64,000 nucleotides of DNA from Antedon bifida (lineage: Eukaryota; Echinodermata; Crinoidea; Comatulida; Antedonidae), in NCBI GenBank assembly GCA_963402885.1, contig OY727096.1, forward strand, positions 8,193,501 to 8,257,500. Direction: 5' to 3'. Below the pieces are notes generated by a model. That model was not told the origin of the DNA. It ran no database searches and saw only the letters and a list, made by a program, of their open reading frames with translations. This document shows positions 13,146-28,100 of this stretch, piece by piece. Numbering within the stretch: position 1 is the stretch's first letter; each line of letters opens with the position of its first letter. Made by a program: the position numbers and the translations under genes.

Positions 13146-16100
13146 CTGTTGAAATAACATCAAATTTGAAATTTTTAATTAAAATATGTTTAATTTTAAT
13201 TATAATTATCAAATTTAATTGTCATTATGGGACTTTAAATTCTGTCAGGATATTATTTTTCATGACAGAACGATTCCACTTTTGTGTGTATTGTGAATGG
13301 ATTGTCACCATGTCGTGATAGTGGAAAAAATAACTACGTCCTCCAAACAAAAATAATTAAAAAAACATGTTAAAATTAATATGTTCCTTACCTCCATAGA
13401 CATTGACATTGAGCTTCTTGATAGTCTTTTGGTCTGTAAACAAATCAATTCTTCGATCATTATTCAAATTGGAAGATAACATAGGCAAAATTAGGAGCTG
13501 GCGTCTCATTTGTTTCACAAGACATTGGAGGTTGTCCCTGAATAGGGATGTCTCAAACAAAGGGTTCTACTGTTTATCTAATGAAATGAGTGTGATAATG
13601 TGCTGTAAAGATATGAGCAGTCATCCAGTCAAAATTAATAATAGTTATCATGTAAGAAGCATTATGGTAAATCCCAATATTCCTCAGTGATGTAGCCACA
13701 AGAAATAAAGTGGTGCGGTATTTACAAGAAAAGGAAACAATCTCTGTTCAAACCACAAGGTTGTCAAAGGCCTCTGTGAAAAAGTGGTCAGGTTGAAACC
13801 TCACCAACACCGTACTGGTAGTTACGGCCCTGTTCTTACAGATATTATCCCCCTTTCTTAACTTTTTTGTACTCACATAATATTTTTCCTTTACCATTGT
13901 AAGTAAGGGTGAACTATAGTAAGGATTTTTCAACTCTGTGTGTCTTTATCCTATTATTTAAATCTATTTTTTTTTTTTTTTTTTTAATATTAGAAATCTT
14001 CCAACCTCAACTTCAACTTCTTTGCCTTTTTTCCAAGCTTGTGAGAAAATATCTCCCATGTGAGATCGTCTGTTAGCATTCCTTGACTGAATTCCAGATC
14101 CACCGGATGATGCAGAACCTAATTTAAATTAAAATATAAAACATATGCAAATAATTAAAAGTTATATTTAAGATTTTATTAACCTGTTGCATTATGCCAA
14201 ACTGCTAATATACAGTAGCAGCTAAAATAATATATTTTACCTTGTGAGCTAACGGTGGCCACTGATTGGTCACTAGATAAACTTGACGTATCTCCGAGAC
14301 TTGCCTCTGACGCAGTGTCTTGATTCTTTATGAATTTCAACGCATCTCTCTGGCTTTCTTCAAAATTCTTTAATAAACCTTTTCCATACTAAATACAATA
14401 CAAAGAGACATAATATTGAACCAAGTAATTGATTTAAATAGTTTTGTTTTACAGAAAACTTTTCTATAGTCTCAGTCATTTGTATTTCATCTTGTTTAAG
14501 ATTTACTAGGACCTTTGTTTGTATTGGAATGTATATGAAAGTAGAAATTAAAACAGATAATATTAATAATTACCTTTGCAATTCGAACTCCTGTTATCCA
14601 CCTCTGGCATGTCCTATAGTCCTCTGCACAAATGTACTTTATGTACTTAGATTTTTGTTGTATTTGTGGATGCTGCAAAATAACATATAACAAACATTAA
14701 AAAAATCAATGTTATATTTAAATGAATCTATTGACAATAAAAGCAAATAAAAAATAAAATTATACCAGACTCCTGCGGGGCCGGGACAAAAGTTCCGATT
14801 TGTGTGAAGTTTATTGTAAAAAAACTAAGAAAAGGGTATTGTAATATTCTGTTTGACTAACAGTCTATAGAAAAAAAATACATACAAAACAATACTGTAA
14901 AGTAAACTAACTTTATGCAACACAAAGCTACTACTGTATAAATAAAAGTAGTTCAAATTTAGTACAGTCAAATTGGAACAAGTAAATACTTTATGGCAAT
15001 AACAAGTCATGTTGTTTGAAAGCAAACGCACGCCTACAAAACTAATAAAACATATTCTAAGTGCTCTCTCAAAACATGCTTATAGTATAGTATCACCCAC
15101 ACATCTTTCCTATTCTATAAACACTGGAAGATTCTTTCAAAATAAAAAATACAATACTTCATTATTTTGGGAGATATGAATACTCACTTGTGCCCTTCCC
15201 ACATATAGAACTATTCACAAATGCACTGCTATCCTTTACAGTAGTAAATAAATAAGCGGTTTAATGACGTTAACACAAGATACACAAGCTAAAACCAATA
15301 CACACCTTTAAAGCAAAACAAAAATCTGTTGGTGATTTATACTTCTTTTTCCATCCTACACCATTGTAGACTTCAATATGTTCAAATTGGACAAGACACA
15401 TAAGATCCTTTGATACCTGATGAAAACAAACACAAATTGTTAATTTAAATATTTAAAATTATCAATCCAAACAAAACTAGAATTAACCATTTAATAGATT
15501 TAAACTGATATGAATAATATGTGTGATCAGTTAACTCTCTTATTCTTCTGTGTTTCAGAGTTATATCTTATATATAATGTTTGATCACACAGGTTTGTTG
15601 TGTTTTAAATATAAAGAAAGCAATTGTTTTTATGGTTTCGCCAGCTGTCTGTGTAAAAAATTCAGCCACAGATTAAAACATTTCACCTTTCATTAGATTT
15701 GGCTATATTTTCATTCCCTTATTTTTTAAAAGTGTAGACCTAAGAGGGTCTAGGCTTATTGTAGTTTAGACAGAAACATACTTATGAAATTTCAACCTTA
15801 CGTTGATGCGGTTTGAGAGGTACCAACATGAACCATATAATACATTTCCTCTGGCCTAAAATAAAAATGTTCTTTATATAAATATCATTATTATGATCAT
15901 AAAATAATTCTTACTTTAGATTTTCCTTTCGGCGAGTAGTACAAACCAGAAGCACGTAAAACAAAGTAGTGTTTCTTCCAAGATTTCTTTCCCTCGGATT
16001 TAAGGAATAAAGGACCTTCTAGTTCCGGAACTCGGTTTCCTGATCCAACGAAGAACTCGTCTATTAACGTCTTTTTAGATTTTTCAGCAAACTCTGTCGC

Positions 16101-19100
16101 AAATTGTGACGTGTTTAGAGATAAAAGATAATGCTGAGGAAAAAAAGATAGAAATAAAACAATTATGGTCTAGCGATATGAGTGCTAGGCCAGTAATCTG
16201 AAATTCATGTGTTCGAGTTCTCCCCAGAATTTGTTTTTTCACCAAATGTTCTCAATGTACAGAGCATTTATAAACTAGAGATAAATATTCATAATGAATA
16301 GGGTTATTTTTTTACTTCCTAATTATCTGATACAAATGAGTTTATTCCATTTTGCTTTTCCATTTTGATGTTCAAGATTTGCATTCCAGTTAAATTACCT
16401 GTGGATTTTTAAACAAAGCATATTTTTCTCTTCTTTCTGAAAACAATATCCTATTGTTTGTTTCTCTGGACCAGGTTAACAATACATCTGTCACTACATT
16501 TTCATCATCCTCTAATACCCTTTCTGAAATTGGAATAAAATAGAATTATTATAGCAATAAATAAATAATTATTTGACTACTGCAATAATAAAACATAAAC
16601 AACCTATTCTACATATACAGTATATCAATTTTGTTAGTATCTTTAGGACAATTTTGTGTGATACAGTATCACAAATCTATAAAGGACAATTTTTCACTCC
16701 TTGCTGTATGATAGAAATTATATTATGGTTAATGTAAAGAGAATGTCACATGTGATTATGTATATGATATGATACAGTATATACAAATTATCACATTTGC
16801 ATAGATAAAGTTTGAAAATCATCTAAATTAAGTAACTATATGCTATTTTGATCATCACATGAATGATTAATTATTTTCCAACCGAAGATGAACTATCTAT
16901 GACCCGTGTTTCTTAATAGCAAAGAGTGTATTTTAAACTGTATATCAATTTACTCAAATTGAAAGTATACAAATTAATTTTTAACAGAGATATTGTAGAA
17001 ATGAGTAGGTCTACTACTGTATTTAGTAACTGTAAGATGTAATCCTGTCTGCATAACTAAATGAGGAAATTGCTATAAAGGTGGATTTTTTGGGTTTTTT
17101 TGGAATGGAAGAGAAAGAAAGTTTGGGGATGTGAAAAAACGAAATTGCTATAAATTATTTAATTTTTCTATCGAAATCGATAAATCTATTTTCTTTATTA
17201 TGAATATGTTGTGTTGATGAATTCTGAAAATAACAGTAATTTTTATTTTTAAACAAACAAGATATATTAAAGTAATTTATATATAATTAAGCATAGGGGT
17301 GGGGTGTGGACACAGCTTCAGTTATTCCTTTTTGTACTATATGTAATTAATTTAAATATGATGTTACTTACCCATATATAAATCTGGCATTTGCTCAATA
17401 AGGGCCCAATTAGGTCCACTCTCAAAATGGTTCTTCTCAATCATCATCTGGACAATGTTCCGCGTGTTCATAGTCTCATCAACAAAAACAGTTTTTGAGC
17501 TCCCATCCTCCGTGTGTACTTTGATTATCAACTAGAATAACAAAGCATAGAAATAATGAAAATAAATATCATGAGATGATGTATTTACTGTACTTAACGG
17601 ACATTTTGAAAATTTATTCTTCACGATGATATTGTGAATATCACTCTCTTTGGCGACGAAATGACCACCTAGTCTAGGCCTAGCAAAACAGTTGTGTACC
17701 AGAAATGACAATATATACAAGTAGTGTGTGTTTATTTTTTTTACTCGTATATCGTGCAGCATCTAGCGTGATCGGTATTCTGCCATACAATTGACACACA
17801 GTTTGAACTCCAGTGCATGATAGTGAATAAATAAAGAGCGCACACATGACTCATTTCAGCGCATCTGATTGGCTACATCCTTGAACCCATGTTATAAAAT
17901 AATTTAAAGAATTATATGTTTACTTTTAATAATTAAAATAATTCTTGATAAATTAAAACAATGTTTCGACTTTCGGTCAATCTCAAGCATTCAAGATTCT
18001 AAGAACTCAAACACAATCAATACCGTATTCTATTTTCTAATTTATTTTATAATTAAATTGTATCAACTACATAATAATAATACTAATAAAGTTTGAATTA
18101 AAATAGCGCAAAATGCAGGGTGCCTCTAAGCGCTGAACAATCAGCAGAAACAACATTTTAAAAGAGCAGAAGATTACGTGTTCTTGTTATATTTTATAAA
18201 AGATATTGTGTGATAAACAACACAAACAAAACTAAAAAGATAAAACATTTATCACGATTTCAAATCTACTGAAGGACGATACAATTAAATAATTTAATGC
18301 CACAAAACTCTTGATTCTCCTTGGCATATACAAACCTTCTTAACTCTAGCAGCCTTGAGTTTCTCAAGAGCGATGCGCACTTTTTCAGCTTTGATACGGG
18401 CTACTTTTTCTTCTTCGCTCAATGTTTCATCGTTGTGAAGGTCAAGTTCGAGATCTTTAAGTTTCACACGAACACTTTTTGAAATCTGTTGTGGAAAATT
18501 GTGTTCAATATTACATACAAAAGCATGCCTACTCCAAACAACAATATAAATGACGCCAAAACCTTGAATACATATTCTTAGAAGTTGTCTCACTCAATTC
18601 ATGCATTTAATCTATTAAATCAAATAATCTTACACATATTTTGGTATATAATTTAAGAATGCAACAAGTCTAAGTACAATAAAGAGGGGCTTAGAGAAAT
18701 AATAAATAAAATGTTGTCAACAATATTTGTCACATGATTTGTTTGTAAACAAAATCATCAACAACCATAATCTTAAATTTTAAGGGCTATTATGATCCAT
18801 TCCACTGTAAAAGTCAATGTTTCGATTAGATATGGCAAGTGTTTCGATTAAATATGGCAAGTGTTATATTTTGATTGATTTTTCTTATTGTATTTTCCCA
18901 TAAATATAGGACCTCATTGGAAATAGCTTTCACATAATACTTTTTTGGGTTATCAATTTGTCTTTTTTTCTTATCTATTATATTTTAATTGTAAATAGCA
19001 CAATTGGAAATAGCTTTCACATTTTGTTCTCTTTTTTGGGGGTATCTATTTGTTTTGTTTTTTTGGTCTTTTAGATTTTAATTGTTTTTGATATTTATGT

Positions 19101-22100
19101 GAAATGTTTTTATTTGTAATTGTATATAGATATCTATAATGTTTGTATGCACTTCTAATGAAAATAAAATAAATAAAATAAAAATCCATTGAAATGCTGA
19201 GTGGCAGATTTAGAACTGTGAGTCAAATTCATATGCACCTTATATATGTGTATGGTTCATAGGAAGGCGAGTATTATCCTCTCACATCCACTAATCCCAA
19301 CTTGAACTGCTGTACAAGTTCAATCCATCCAGCTTGATGATCCAATTTTTTAAGATGTAGAATGACCCAATATTTTAGGCCTTGCCCCTTAACATGCAAT
19401 TCATGCATAGTGGCTTGTTTTTCTCGATGGCAATAAAGTCCCACTTCCCCCACATGTTCTTATTTTTAATTTTGCCAAATCATGTACAACCTACCAAATA
19501 ACATCTGGGTCATGACCCACAGTTTGCTCAAGATTTTTTCAATATCATAAAAAACTTTGTATAATTGTATACAAATATTAAGATTGTATCATTATTGTAA
19601 CATAACATTATACTATAATATATTTGGCACCTTTGGCCTTTCATAGCACTCACGTGGATGATGAGGCACATGTGAAGCTTTGTGAAATAAAGTTTCATCC
19701 AGTTTGCCAGTTATTTATTTATTTGTGACTTAATTATACAAAGATCACTTACATTAGCTGGCGGTGGTGAGAAATTTGGCGAGGTAGAAATGGAAGACAA
19801 CGATTGCTGCGAATTACTAACATCAAGATTTAGGTTCAGATGATTCGGGGGTACTGAACCGTTCAACCGCGTATTATTCGTAACTCCATGCGTAGGAGGT
19901 GAAGGAACCTCAAAAAGTCTTGGCGAAGCTGGTTCTGTTATGATTTCCACCGGTGTATGATGTGGAACATTAGCTGGTTGTAATTCCTCAGGTAGCATGT
20001 CTGAGGGTGGTGGTGGAAGATCTTCAATAAAGCCATCTGAATTTTCCGGTGGTGGAGGAGGAGGGGGAGGAGTGGGAATGTCAGTACCAATGTCTGTAAT
20101 TGAACCAGTGTTTATACTGTGCGGTGGAAATGGTGGTGTATCAAAATTTAATGATGACATCATCAAATTGTCAGTGTTTGTGTTGCCTGGGGACTCATTC
20201 ATTTGTTTATCCATGTCCATTTGTAAGGACTGTTCCATTTCGCAAAGGTCACCAAGAAGTGCATCAAGGTCAATATCTTGTGTTTCTACAAAAGAACAAA
20301 AGAAACATTTAATGGTGCTTGATTGATCAAAATAATTAGTGCACACTGTTTAATAGAATAATAGTGTTTTATAACAATAGTATTAGAACATTAGCCACTC
20401 AAACATAGCATAATACCTCTATGCTAGTTATGTCTGTGTTGGAATGGTTAATACTGTATCCTAATACCATGGTGTGAAATAGAAATGAAGTTTATACAGT
20501 AATACATATGTCAAAATAACAAACATGTAACAATTAAACATTGTACAAAACTAGTTGATAGAGAAAAACAAGTTTGGCCCAAGAAATCTAAAACTAAAAG
20601 AAATTACACAAATGTATGCTGTGAACAAATAATTGGAAAAATGTTCAATGGAGTTATCAAAATGAAACACCAAACGTAGGGAATAACATGTCTCTTGCAC
20701 AGGTTCTTTCACCAGAACTTTGGTCGATAAGAGACTTGAACCTGTGCTGATTTTACAACGGATTTTGTACCATTTAGCCACTTTACACCAGGGCCGTTGC
20801 CACCAGTACGGTTGGTAAAGTTTCAACCTGACCATTTTTTCCCAAAGGCCTTCGACAACCCAGTGGCTTGAACAAAGATTGTTCCCTTTCCTTGTGAAAA
20901 CCAGACCATTTTATTTCTTGTGGCTACATCACTGGACACAGTAAATACATTTTATTTGGAGTAATTCTTCAGAACCCATAGTTTATAATAGTAGGCTAGT
21001 ATTAATACTATTTGTTTACAATTTATTTAAAATTAATAAGGAAATACTTTAAAAATACAAACTGAAACTATAATAATTATAACAAGAAAAACAATATACA
21101 TTATTGTAAACCAGGAAAACAATGACATTATTATTCTTAATTGATTCCAAGATTTTATTATTTGAACTAGAAAAAGGCAGAATGAGCCAATCAAAAGCAA
21201 ACTTATTTAGGGAAAGCCATGCTCTCTCATTTGCTAAATGAGTAATTGTCATTAACCATTGTTTATAAGAATGAGCCAATCAAAAGCTAACTTATTTAGG
21301 GAGAGCCATGCTCTCTCATTTGCTAGGGGTAATGGTCATTAACCATTGTTTATAAGGGCTCTCAATACTATATAATCATCTAATTACGCATACAGAAATA
21401 GAAACTGATACAATGGAAAAATATAAACTGTGAGAAATATGATTCGGTTTAAATGTACAATACAATGGACAAAAATAAAATTCACAAATATGGAATTATT
21501 TTATTTATTTTATTCCTTTCAGTAAAGACAATACAAACATAACATAAAACGTGAAAGTGGAGCACTGAGAAGAGACAAAAGCTGTCAAAGACTTTTAGCG
21601 CCAAAGGACGTGCCTCTCCAACTCCAACATTCATACAGATATGCACTAAAAACTAACAAGTATAAATCATTAAAAATTATTATTTTTTATTTGACTATTA
21701 TTTGATAGCAAAACACACAAACAGTGGTGTTGGTAGTCTATGATTGCTGCTTACCTGGATAAACTGAAAGTAGCCCATGCTCTCAAGAAGGAGAGCTATG
21801 ATACAAAATGATACCAATTTAAAAAGTTTGTAGGAATAAACTTTGATGGAAAACCACTGTCAGACATTATTACTTGGCATTTGGAAGCATTTTAATAAAT
21901 CCTCAACTAATATCAAGTAACTGTAAGATACATTGATCACACACACGGTCGTCGGATCACCTAGCATTCACCACTGACAAATACAGATCTAGTTACACAT
22001 TACTATGGACATTTTTCATTCAATTATGTATTATAATGTATTGCGAAAGAGAATTATAATAGATTAGTATGGACAATACTTGAACATACAAGATATGTCA

Positions 22101-25100
22101 GGAGGATGATGTAGATTGCTTTCCAGATAGAAAATTCATTCAAGTAAAGAATATCAGAGATACACCTATATGAGTTGTTGATTTTAGAATTACTCTTTGT
22201 GCTGAACACATATTTTGTATCATTCAATCGGAAATTGCCGAAAATACATAATTTTAAAATTTGTCAAAGCCCCTTTCACTGAGCACTATAAATGTTTATT
22301 TAAGGATATTCATTTGCTTATCATAGAAAACAAACTTTAGATTATTGTATTATTAAGGTATATCCCGTCACAATTTCTATGAGTCCGGCAAAAAGTTTAT
22401 GCAGCTAAATTTCCACGCCCAAAGATTTCCTTCAAGTACTATGACACTACAGTATTTATCTTTCCATCCACTGGTATTTGTTGGCATACACCCTAACGTT
22501 TCTTCTTGTACTTCACCAAATTTCTATCATTATTGTTACAAACTTTCGCTTTCAATATTACCGTAGGCCTGGATAGGAAGACATTTTAGACTAATTTAAA
22601 TTCAATTAGTGCCAGAGTTTACGTTTTAATCTTGCAATTGCAAATGATTGATCGTGCAATTGACAGATGTGAGCCTACACAGTGGGTTTCGCTTCGCATA
22701 GCACTAGGCCTGTAAGCCCCCATAATCCCAGCATACCAAGAAATGTGAAACTTGATTACAGACAGGTTGACAAGCCTTCTAATTAAGATATTATTTGTTA
22801 TCAAAAATATCAGAACAATTTTAATCTTCCTGCTAAAGTAACAACAATATCCTATTTTGGCAGATGTTTATTAGGTTTTAATTGCATTAGGCGATTGTAG
22901 TAGGTTGTTGATGCACAACGATTCCGAATGCATTAATTATTTATAAATTAAAAACCTTCAAACTGAATTGACTACCTGCTGTTAAGTAGTGTATAGGTAT
23001 GCATCAGTGGTACAGACGTTTAGGATAAAGGGGATGGGACAAAAGTTACAAAACCGAGGAAGGGTGAAAATTAAAGGTGCTTGACAAGCTATTTATTAAT
23101 ACTGGTTGTTTTAAAGGCCTATAAATTGAGTTATGGATGGAAATTCAGCTGAAGACCTAAAATTAAACTTTAATGTACACTTTACTACATTACATTGTGC
23201 ATCACTATGATTTTGAATTAAGAGTGACCAAGCTTAGGCCTAAAAATGGTGGAAAACTTTAATGCCTATTGCATTTTTTTAATTAGGGGGATTGTGAGTG
23301 GGGAACGACTGGGCTTCTAATGGATCCATCTCTATGATTGCTGACTGTATTTTCCAAGATGTGCCGATTATGTTAGCTACTGTAAGTTAATCAAACCAGC
23401 GAGGAGTTAACTGATCAAACATTCTCAAGACAACCAGAAAGTAAAGGTTATGGGCTCTGAAGTAGCAGGAAATGGCAAAACAGGTATGATCCATCAACCC
23501 AGGAATCCAGACTTCCTCTTCATCCTTTTACACAGGCTAAAGGCATTAACATTTAAATTCTAATTCATTCCAAGCATACTTTTGACAGCAGTTGAAATAG
23601 CAAGTTTTATTGTGAAAACACTAAAACATCTTGTAATGTTTAAATATTTAAATAAATCACTGGAAACTTTTATGGAAGTATACACAACCATAAATTCATT
23701 CTTTTTATAGATCGCTCAAGAATGTTGGTGTGAACATGAAGGAATTATTCCTACATGGTGTCAGTGAATGGGATAACAACTTTAGAGGTGGGCAGCAAAA
23801 TGTGCACAGTGCCTTTATTGGGAACTGATGTTTGAATTTAGAGGTTTATAAAGACTTCTAAATTTTTAACTCAGGTAGAATTGGAAAGATTGTACAAAAA
23901 GCATAAAGCTCTGTCTACACTATCAAACTAGTTGACAAAAAAGTGTGATATGCTCAAATAAGGTAATGATATGCCCAAATAAGGTAGTGATATATGCCTA
24001 AATATGGTAGTGATATGACATCATGTCCATATGTGGGCACATCACATTTTGTTGTCAAATAAAGTTTGATAGTGTAGACAGAGCTTAAGTCACCTCAAAA
24101 AATATATTCAGTATAGTAGTATACATGAGATATCTATCTTGTTCAGACTAGAGATTAACGTTTAATTAGGTTTTAAATATATTAAGACAATCAACACCCT
24201 TATTTCACTAAAATGCTAAATCCAGATGATACTGTACACTGATGTGTTTGTCTTTTGAAAGAAAAATTAATTAAATGCAGCGTATACTACTTTGAAGTAT
24301 GACACAAGATCGCTTTTCAGTTTCTTTCTCTAACCTCTGGAGAACGAGAAAAATCGCGTTTATCTTCTGAATGTTAAGAACACATAAGTGCACTTGGCTT
24401 TACATAATGAAAATATTATATTAAAAATTGGATGAGAAACTATCTTGGACAACTAAAAGAAAAACATGTTTATCAATTATATGAAAGATTGAGTTTCAAC
24501 ATTTTGTGTAGGATAATATCAATTATATTCAATATGACAAAACAAATCTAAAGAAATACAATTAACTGTAATATGAAAAACTGGGGGTTGTATCTTATAT
24601 TTACTTTTTGCCCAATGCTTTCATTCAGCGCAATTATTTTTAACCAAAAAATGTTTTGCCCCAAAAATAAGTAGATAACAAAAAAAAATGTTTCTTTTTA
24701 ACTGACAGTGAGTTACTGTATACTGCACTACAGTACATGATTCAATCACCTTTGTTTGTCTGTTTACGGCAGGTATCAAACAACTTTTGGGCCAAATCTT
24801 TATTTCTCTTTTTGGTATGCAACAGTACTGTAGGACCAGCTAAGGAACTTAAGTGTGGGTAAATGCATGCCTTCTCAAAGCAATATCTTGTTTATTTTGA
24901 AATTATTTTAGTAACATGAAAATCATTTTCCCATAACCAATGATAGCATGGGCAGTTTTTACAGTCATTTTATATTACTTTTTGGCACAAAATTTAGTGC
25001 CATATGGGGACTGAAGCCTCAACACTTCTCACTTTTTCTACACTGTAAGCAATTATAAAACATACCAGGCTAAAAGCATATTTTGCATTACAGATAATAT

Positions 25101-28100
25101 TTTTTTCTGTAACACGTACCCATGTATTTAGTATCAAGGTCAAAAACAATAAAAAGAGGAAAACACTTCGTAGTGTCTTTTTAGAACACATACTGTACAT
25201 TGTCCCAATCCAAATAATGTATCACAAAATCATAATGAAAATAAATGAAATGAAACAAAAATTAACAAACAAATATAAAATTCATAGCAAAACATAAAGC
25301 AAGCAAGATGGCAAGTGTAAGCAAAGCTATAAAGAAAAGAAAAACATTTCCAGAAACATACTCAAAATCTTTCATAATTTAAATAACAAAAAAACAAAAA
25401 ATTTTAAATTGTAAAAGTGATTTAGGTTTACAATCAAATATCAAATGTCACAATTTTGAAAATATAAATTAATTCACAGTACAATATTTTGACAAGATTT
25501 TATTTTTATTAAATGTTTCATTTCCCATGCTAAAAAATTTCAAAAAATGGCAGCCAACCTGCCAATAATATCTAATCATTTTAATCTTAAATATAAAAAT
25601 AGTATACTGTAATGATTTAACTCTGAAAAATGTTAATCATTTGGCCACTGCCAGCTACAATTTATGTTTCCTCTTTTATCTGAACTTATTGGAAAGTATT
25701 TTGTAAACATGTACATAAATAATTAAGTTTCACTAAACATTTAATTTTTTCAGTCAATCAAAACAATTTCGTCAAAATAAGACTTTAAATTTTACAAAAT
25801 AATAAATTTGAAGAAAACAAAGTTAGTGAAATGAAACAAGCAAGTAAAGAAATACAAATTAAAAGACAAACAAGGAAAAAATAGAAAAATAAGCGTGAAA
25901 ATATAATATAAGCAAACATGCATATTACAAAAGAGATGCGTGACGATGCGTAAGCAGGCAACTAACGAGACAATTAGCACGTCATGCGGTGCTTGGTTAC
26001 CTTCTAATCTTGACGATGTGCATAAAAACTGTCCTGTAGCTGTTTCGCATATCAAATACAAAAAGAAATAATGTTGTGGTGATCCAATAAATATAAAATG
26101 CATTAAAATTAAAAACTTAAAAAGCATGCAAATGAGAAAAATAATATAGAGCGCTGTGTTTTATCCAGCACATGCCAGCGTGCTACTGTAGATGTTTAGC
26201 ATCCCCATAGCAACCACAATCAGTACTGGTAAAGTAAATCAAAGCTTGAAATCAGTGCAAAAATAAATTCATTGGCTTTATGTAAAAAAAAAATTGGTAT
26301 CAGTACTGTTTATTACTCTGTAAATGAAAATATGGATGTTGGATGATTTTTTAAATTATAAAAATTTATTGTACACAGTTAAGCCCATAGCCAGGAGGTT
26401 TGAAAGTTTGAGCGAACCTCCTTTTTCCTGAAGTGCCCTTTCCAAACTAGGAATGTGAGCAGCAGATGTGATGGTAATTAGGCCTGAATAGCCTCATGCT
26501 TTTGGAAAAATGAAGCCCTACAATATCCCCATCCCTGCAATTTCCCTGGCTACAGTACAGTACATGAGGCTTGAATATGCAGTATACTAAACTTTTGATC
26601 ACTATTAATAAATACCTTTTCCCCTTTGCAATTACTTTAATGTTCTCAATGTGGGAGGTTGCCAGTTGGCAAAAGTGGAGTTCTTAAAGTAAATGGGGGA
26701 CTTTCCCCAAAAACTCTCTTGTCTACTACCAGTGCCTTAGTGTATTTAGCATTGCCATAGATACCATAATCAGCAAATTAAGTATACATTAAAAGTTGCT
26801 TTGTTTCTCATTGAAAAAACTTTTTTTTTAATAATCCAATTCACACCTCTGATAAATTAGAGTGATGTTAGCCTTGATATCTAGGCTAGCAGATCAATAT
26901 TTGAAGGCCTTTTAGCCTATTCTCTCATCCTGAAAGCATTCTAGCAATGAAGGCTGCTACTCAACTAGCCACAACATTGCCTAGTAGAAGAGACCCAATT
27001 CTATCATGGCCATGTCATGTTAAACTGAATTTTATATTCTGAGATTTAAACAATTGACAGGAACAATTAGACTAGCTGAATTAGCGTCAAATGATATATC
27101 CTTGTGTCGCATGGCCTTTTTCTGCTGCATGACGAACAACCGTTTATTTGAAAATAGATTAAAACATTTTTTTTTAAATAAGTGGGTGGTCGACGGAAAA
27201 CGTTGATATACAGTATTTAAAATACAATGCACATAGATAGATGGTCAATGCTGAACAATTATTTTGAGTTGCAATTAAAAAGTTCCACAGTGATAACTGG
27301 TTAATGGCATTGTTTAATGGTTATTTTTTAAGTGCTATTTAACTGGCCAAGGTAGTTTATTTACAGTTATTATCGGTTATTTTTCCGCAATAGAAACAGG
27401 TCCTCAGTTGACACAGTTTAGGGTATAAATTCAATGAAAAATACTGTAATTATGAATTATTTTTTTAATCTAGTAATTTCATTTACAAAACAGAAATTAA
27501 CTGGTACAGTATTTTAAAAATTATTGTAATAAAGATTTTGTTGATGGAAAAATTGTAAATGTAAAAAAACAAATGGGTATAAATTTTCAAATTTAAAATA
27601 TAGCTGGAAAATAATATTGCAAAAAGAATCAAAATCATTTGAATTAATTTTCTGGTAAAATGTTATGCTTGCCACATCAAAAATGAATTACGTGTACAGT
27701 ATTATTAAAATAAATAGTAAGAAATATTAATATAGCGAGTGTTATAAAATAGTAATTTCTACTAAAGAGAAGGTACAATTATGTAAAAGCCAGGTGTTCC
27801 TTTGCAGGTGTCCAGAGACATGCAAATCACAGTTATATTTAAAGCAGCAGGTCAGCAAATCAGCACATTTCAAACCTGCTGAATACTAAATACACATCAA
27901 ATATTTTTTAAACAGTTTGTTAATGATAAATTGTGTTAGTTGTTAAGACTCACCTTCTAGATTGGAATAAGACAATTGGAAAAGATCCAGGTTGTCTTTT
28001 CGTGGAGCAGGAGCTTGTGGGACCTCTGTTTTGACCTGTATCAGGTCACTATCTAAACTCTGTGGAGAAAAAAAATAGGTTAATTGTGAATATTTTACTT

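Larger units (their letters stand above)
20286..27953. other. Large MRL intron 2
   Basis: 7.7 kb with no coding exon recognised; repeats are listed separately. Possible additional alternative exons cannot be excluded. Confidence 0.7.

Noticed and set aside
20551..20835. Minus-strand 94-codon frame
   Set aside because: Runs through family B repeat and a tRNA-like SINE head; no conserved protein.
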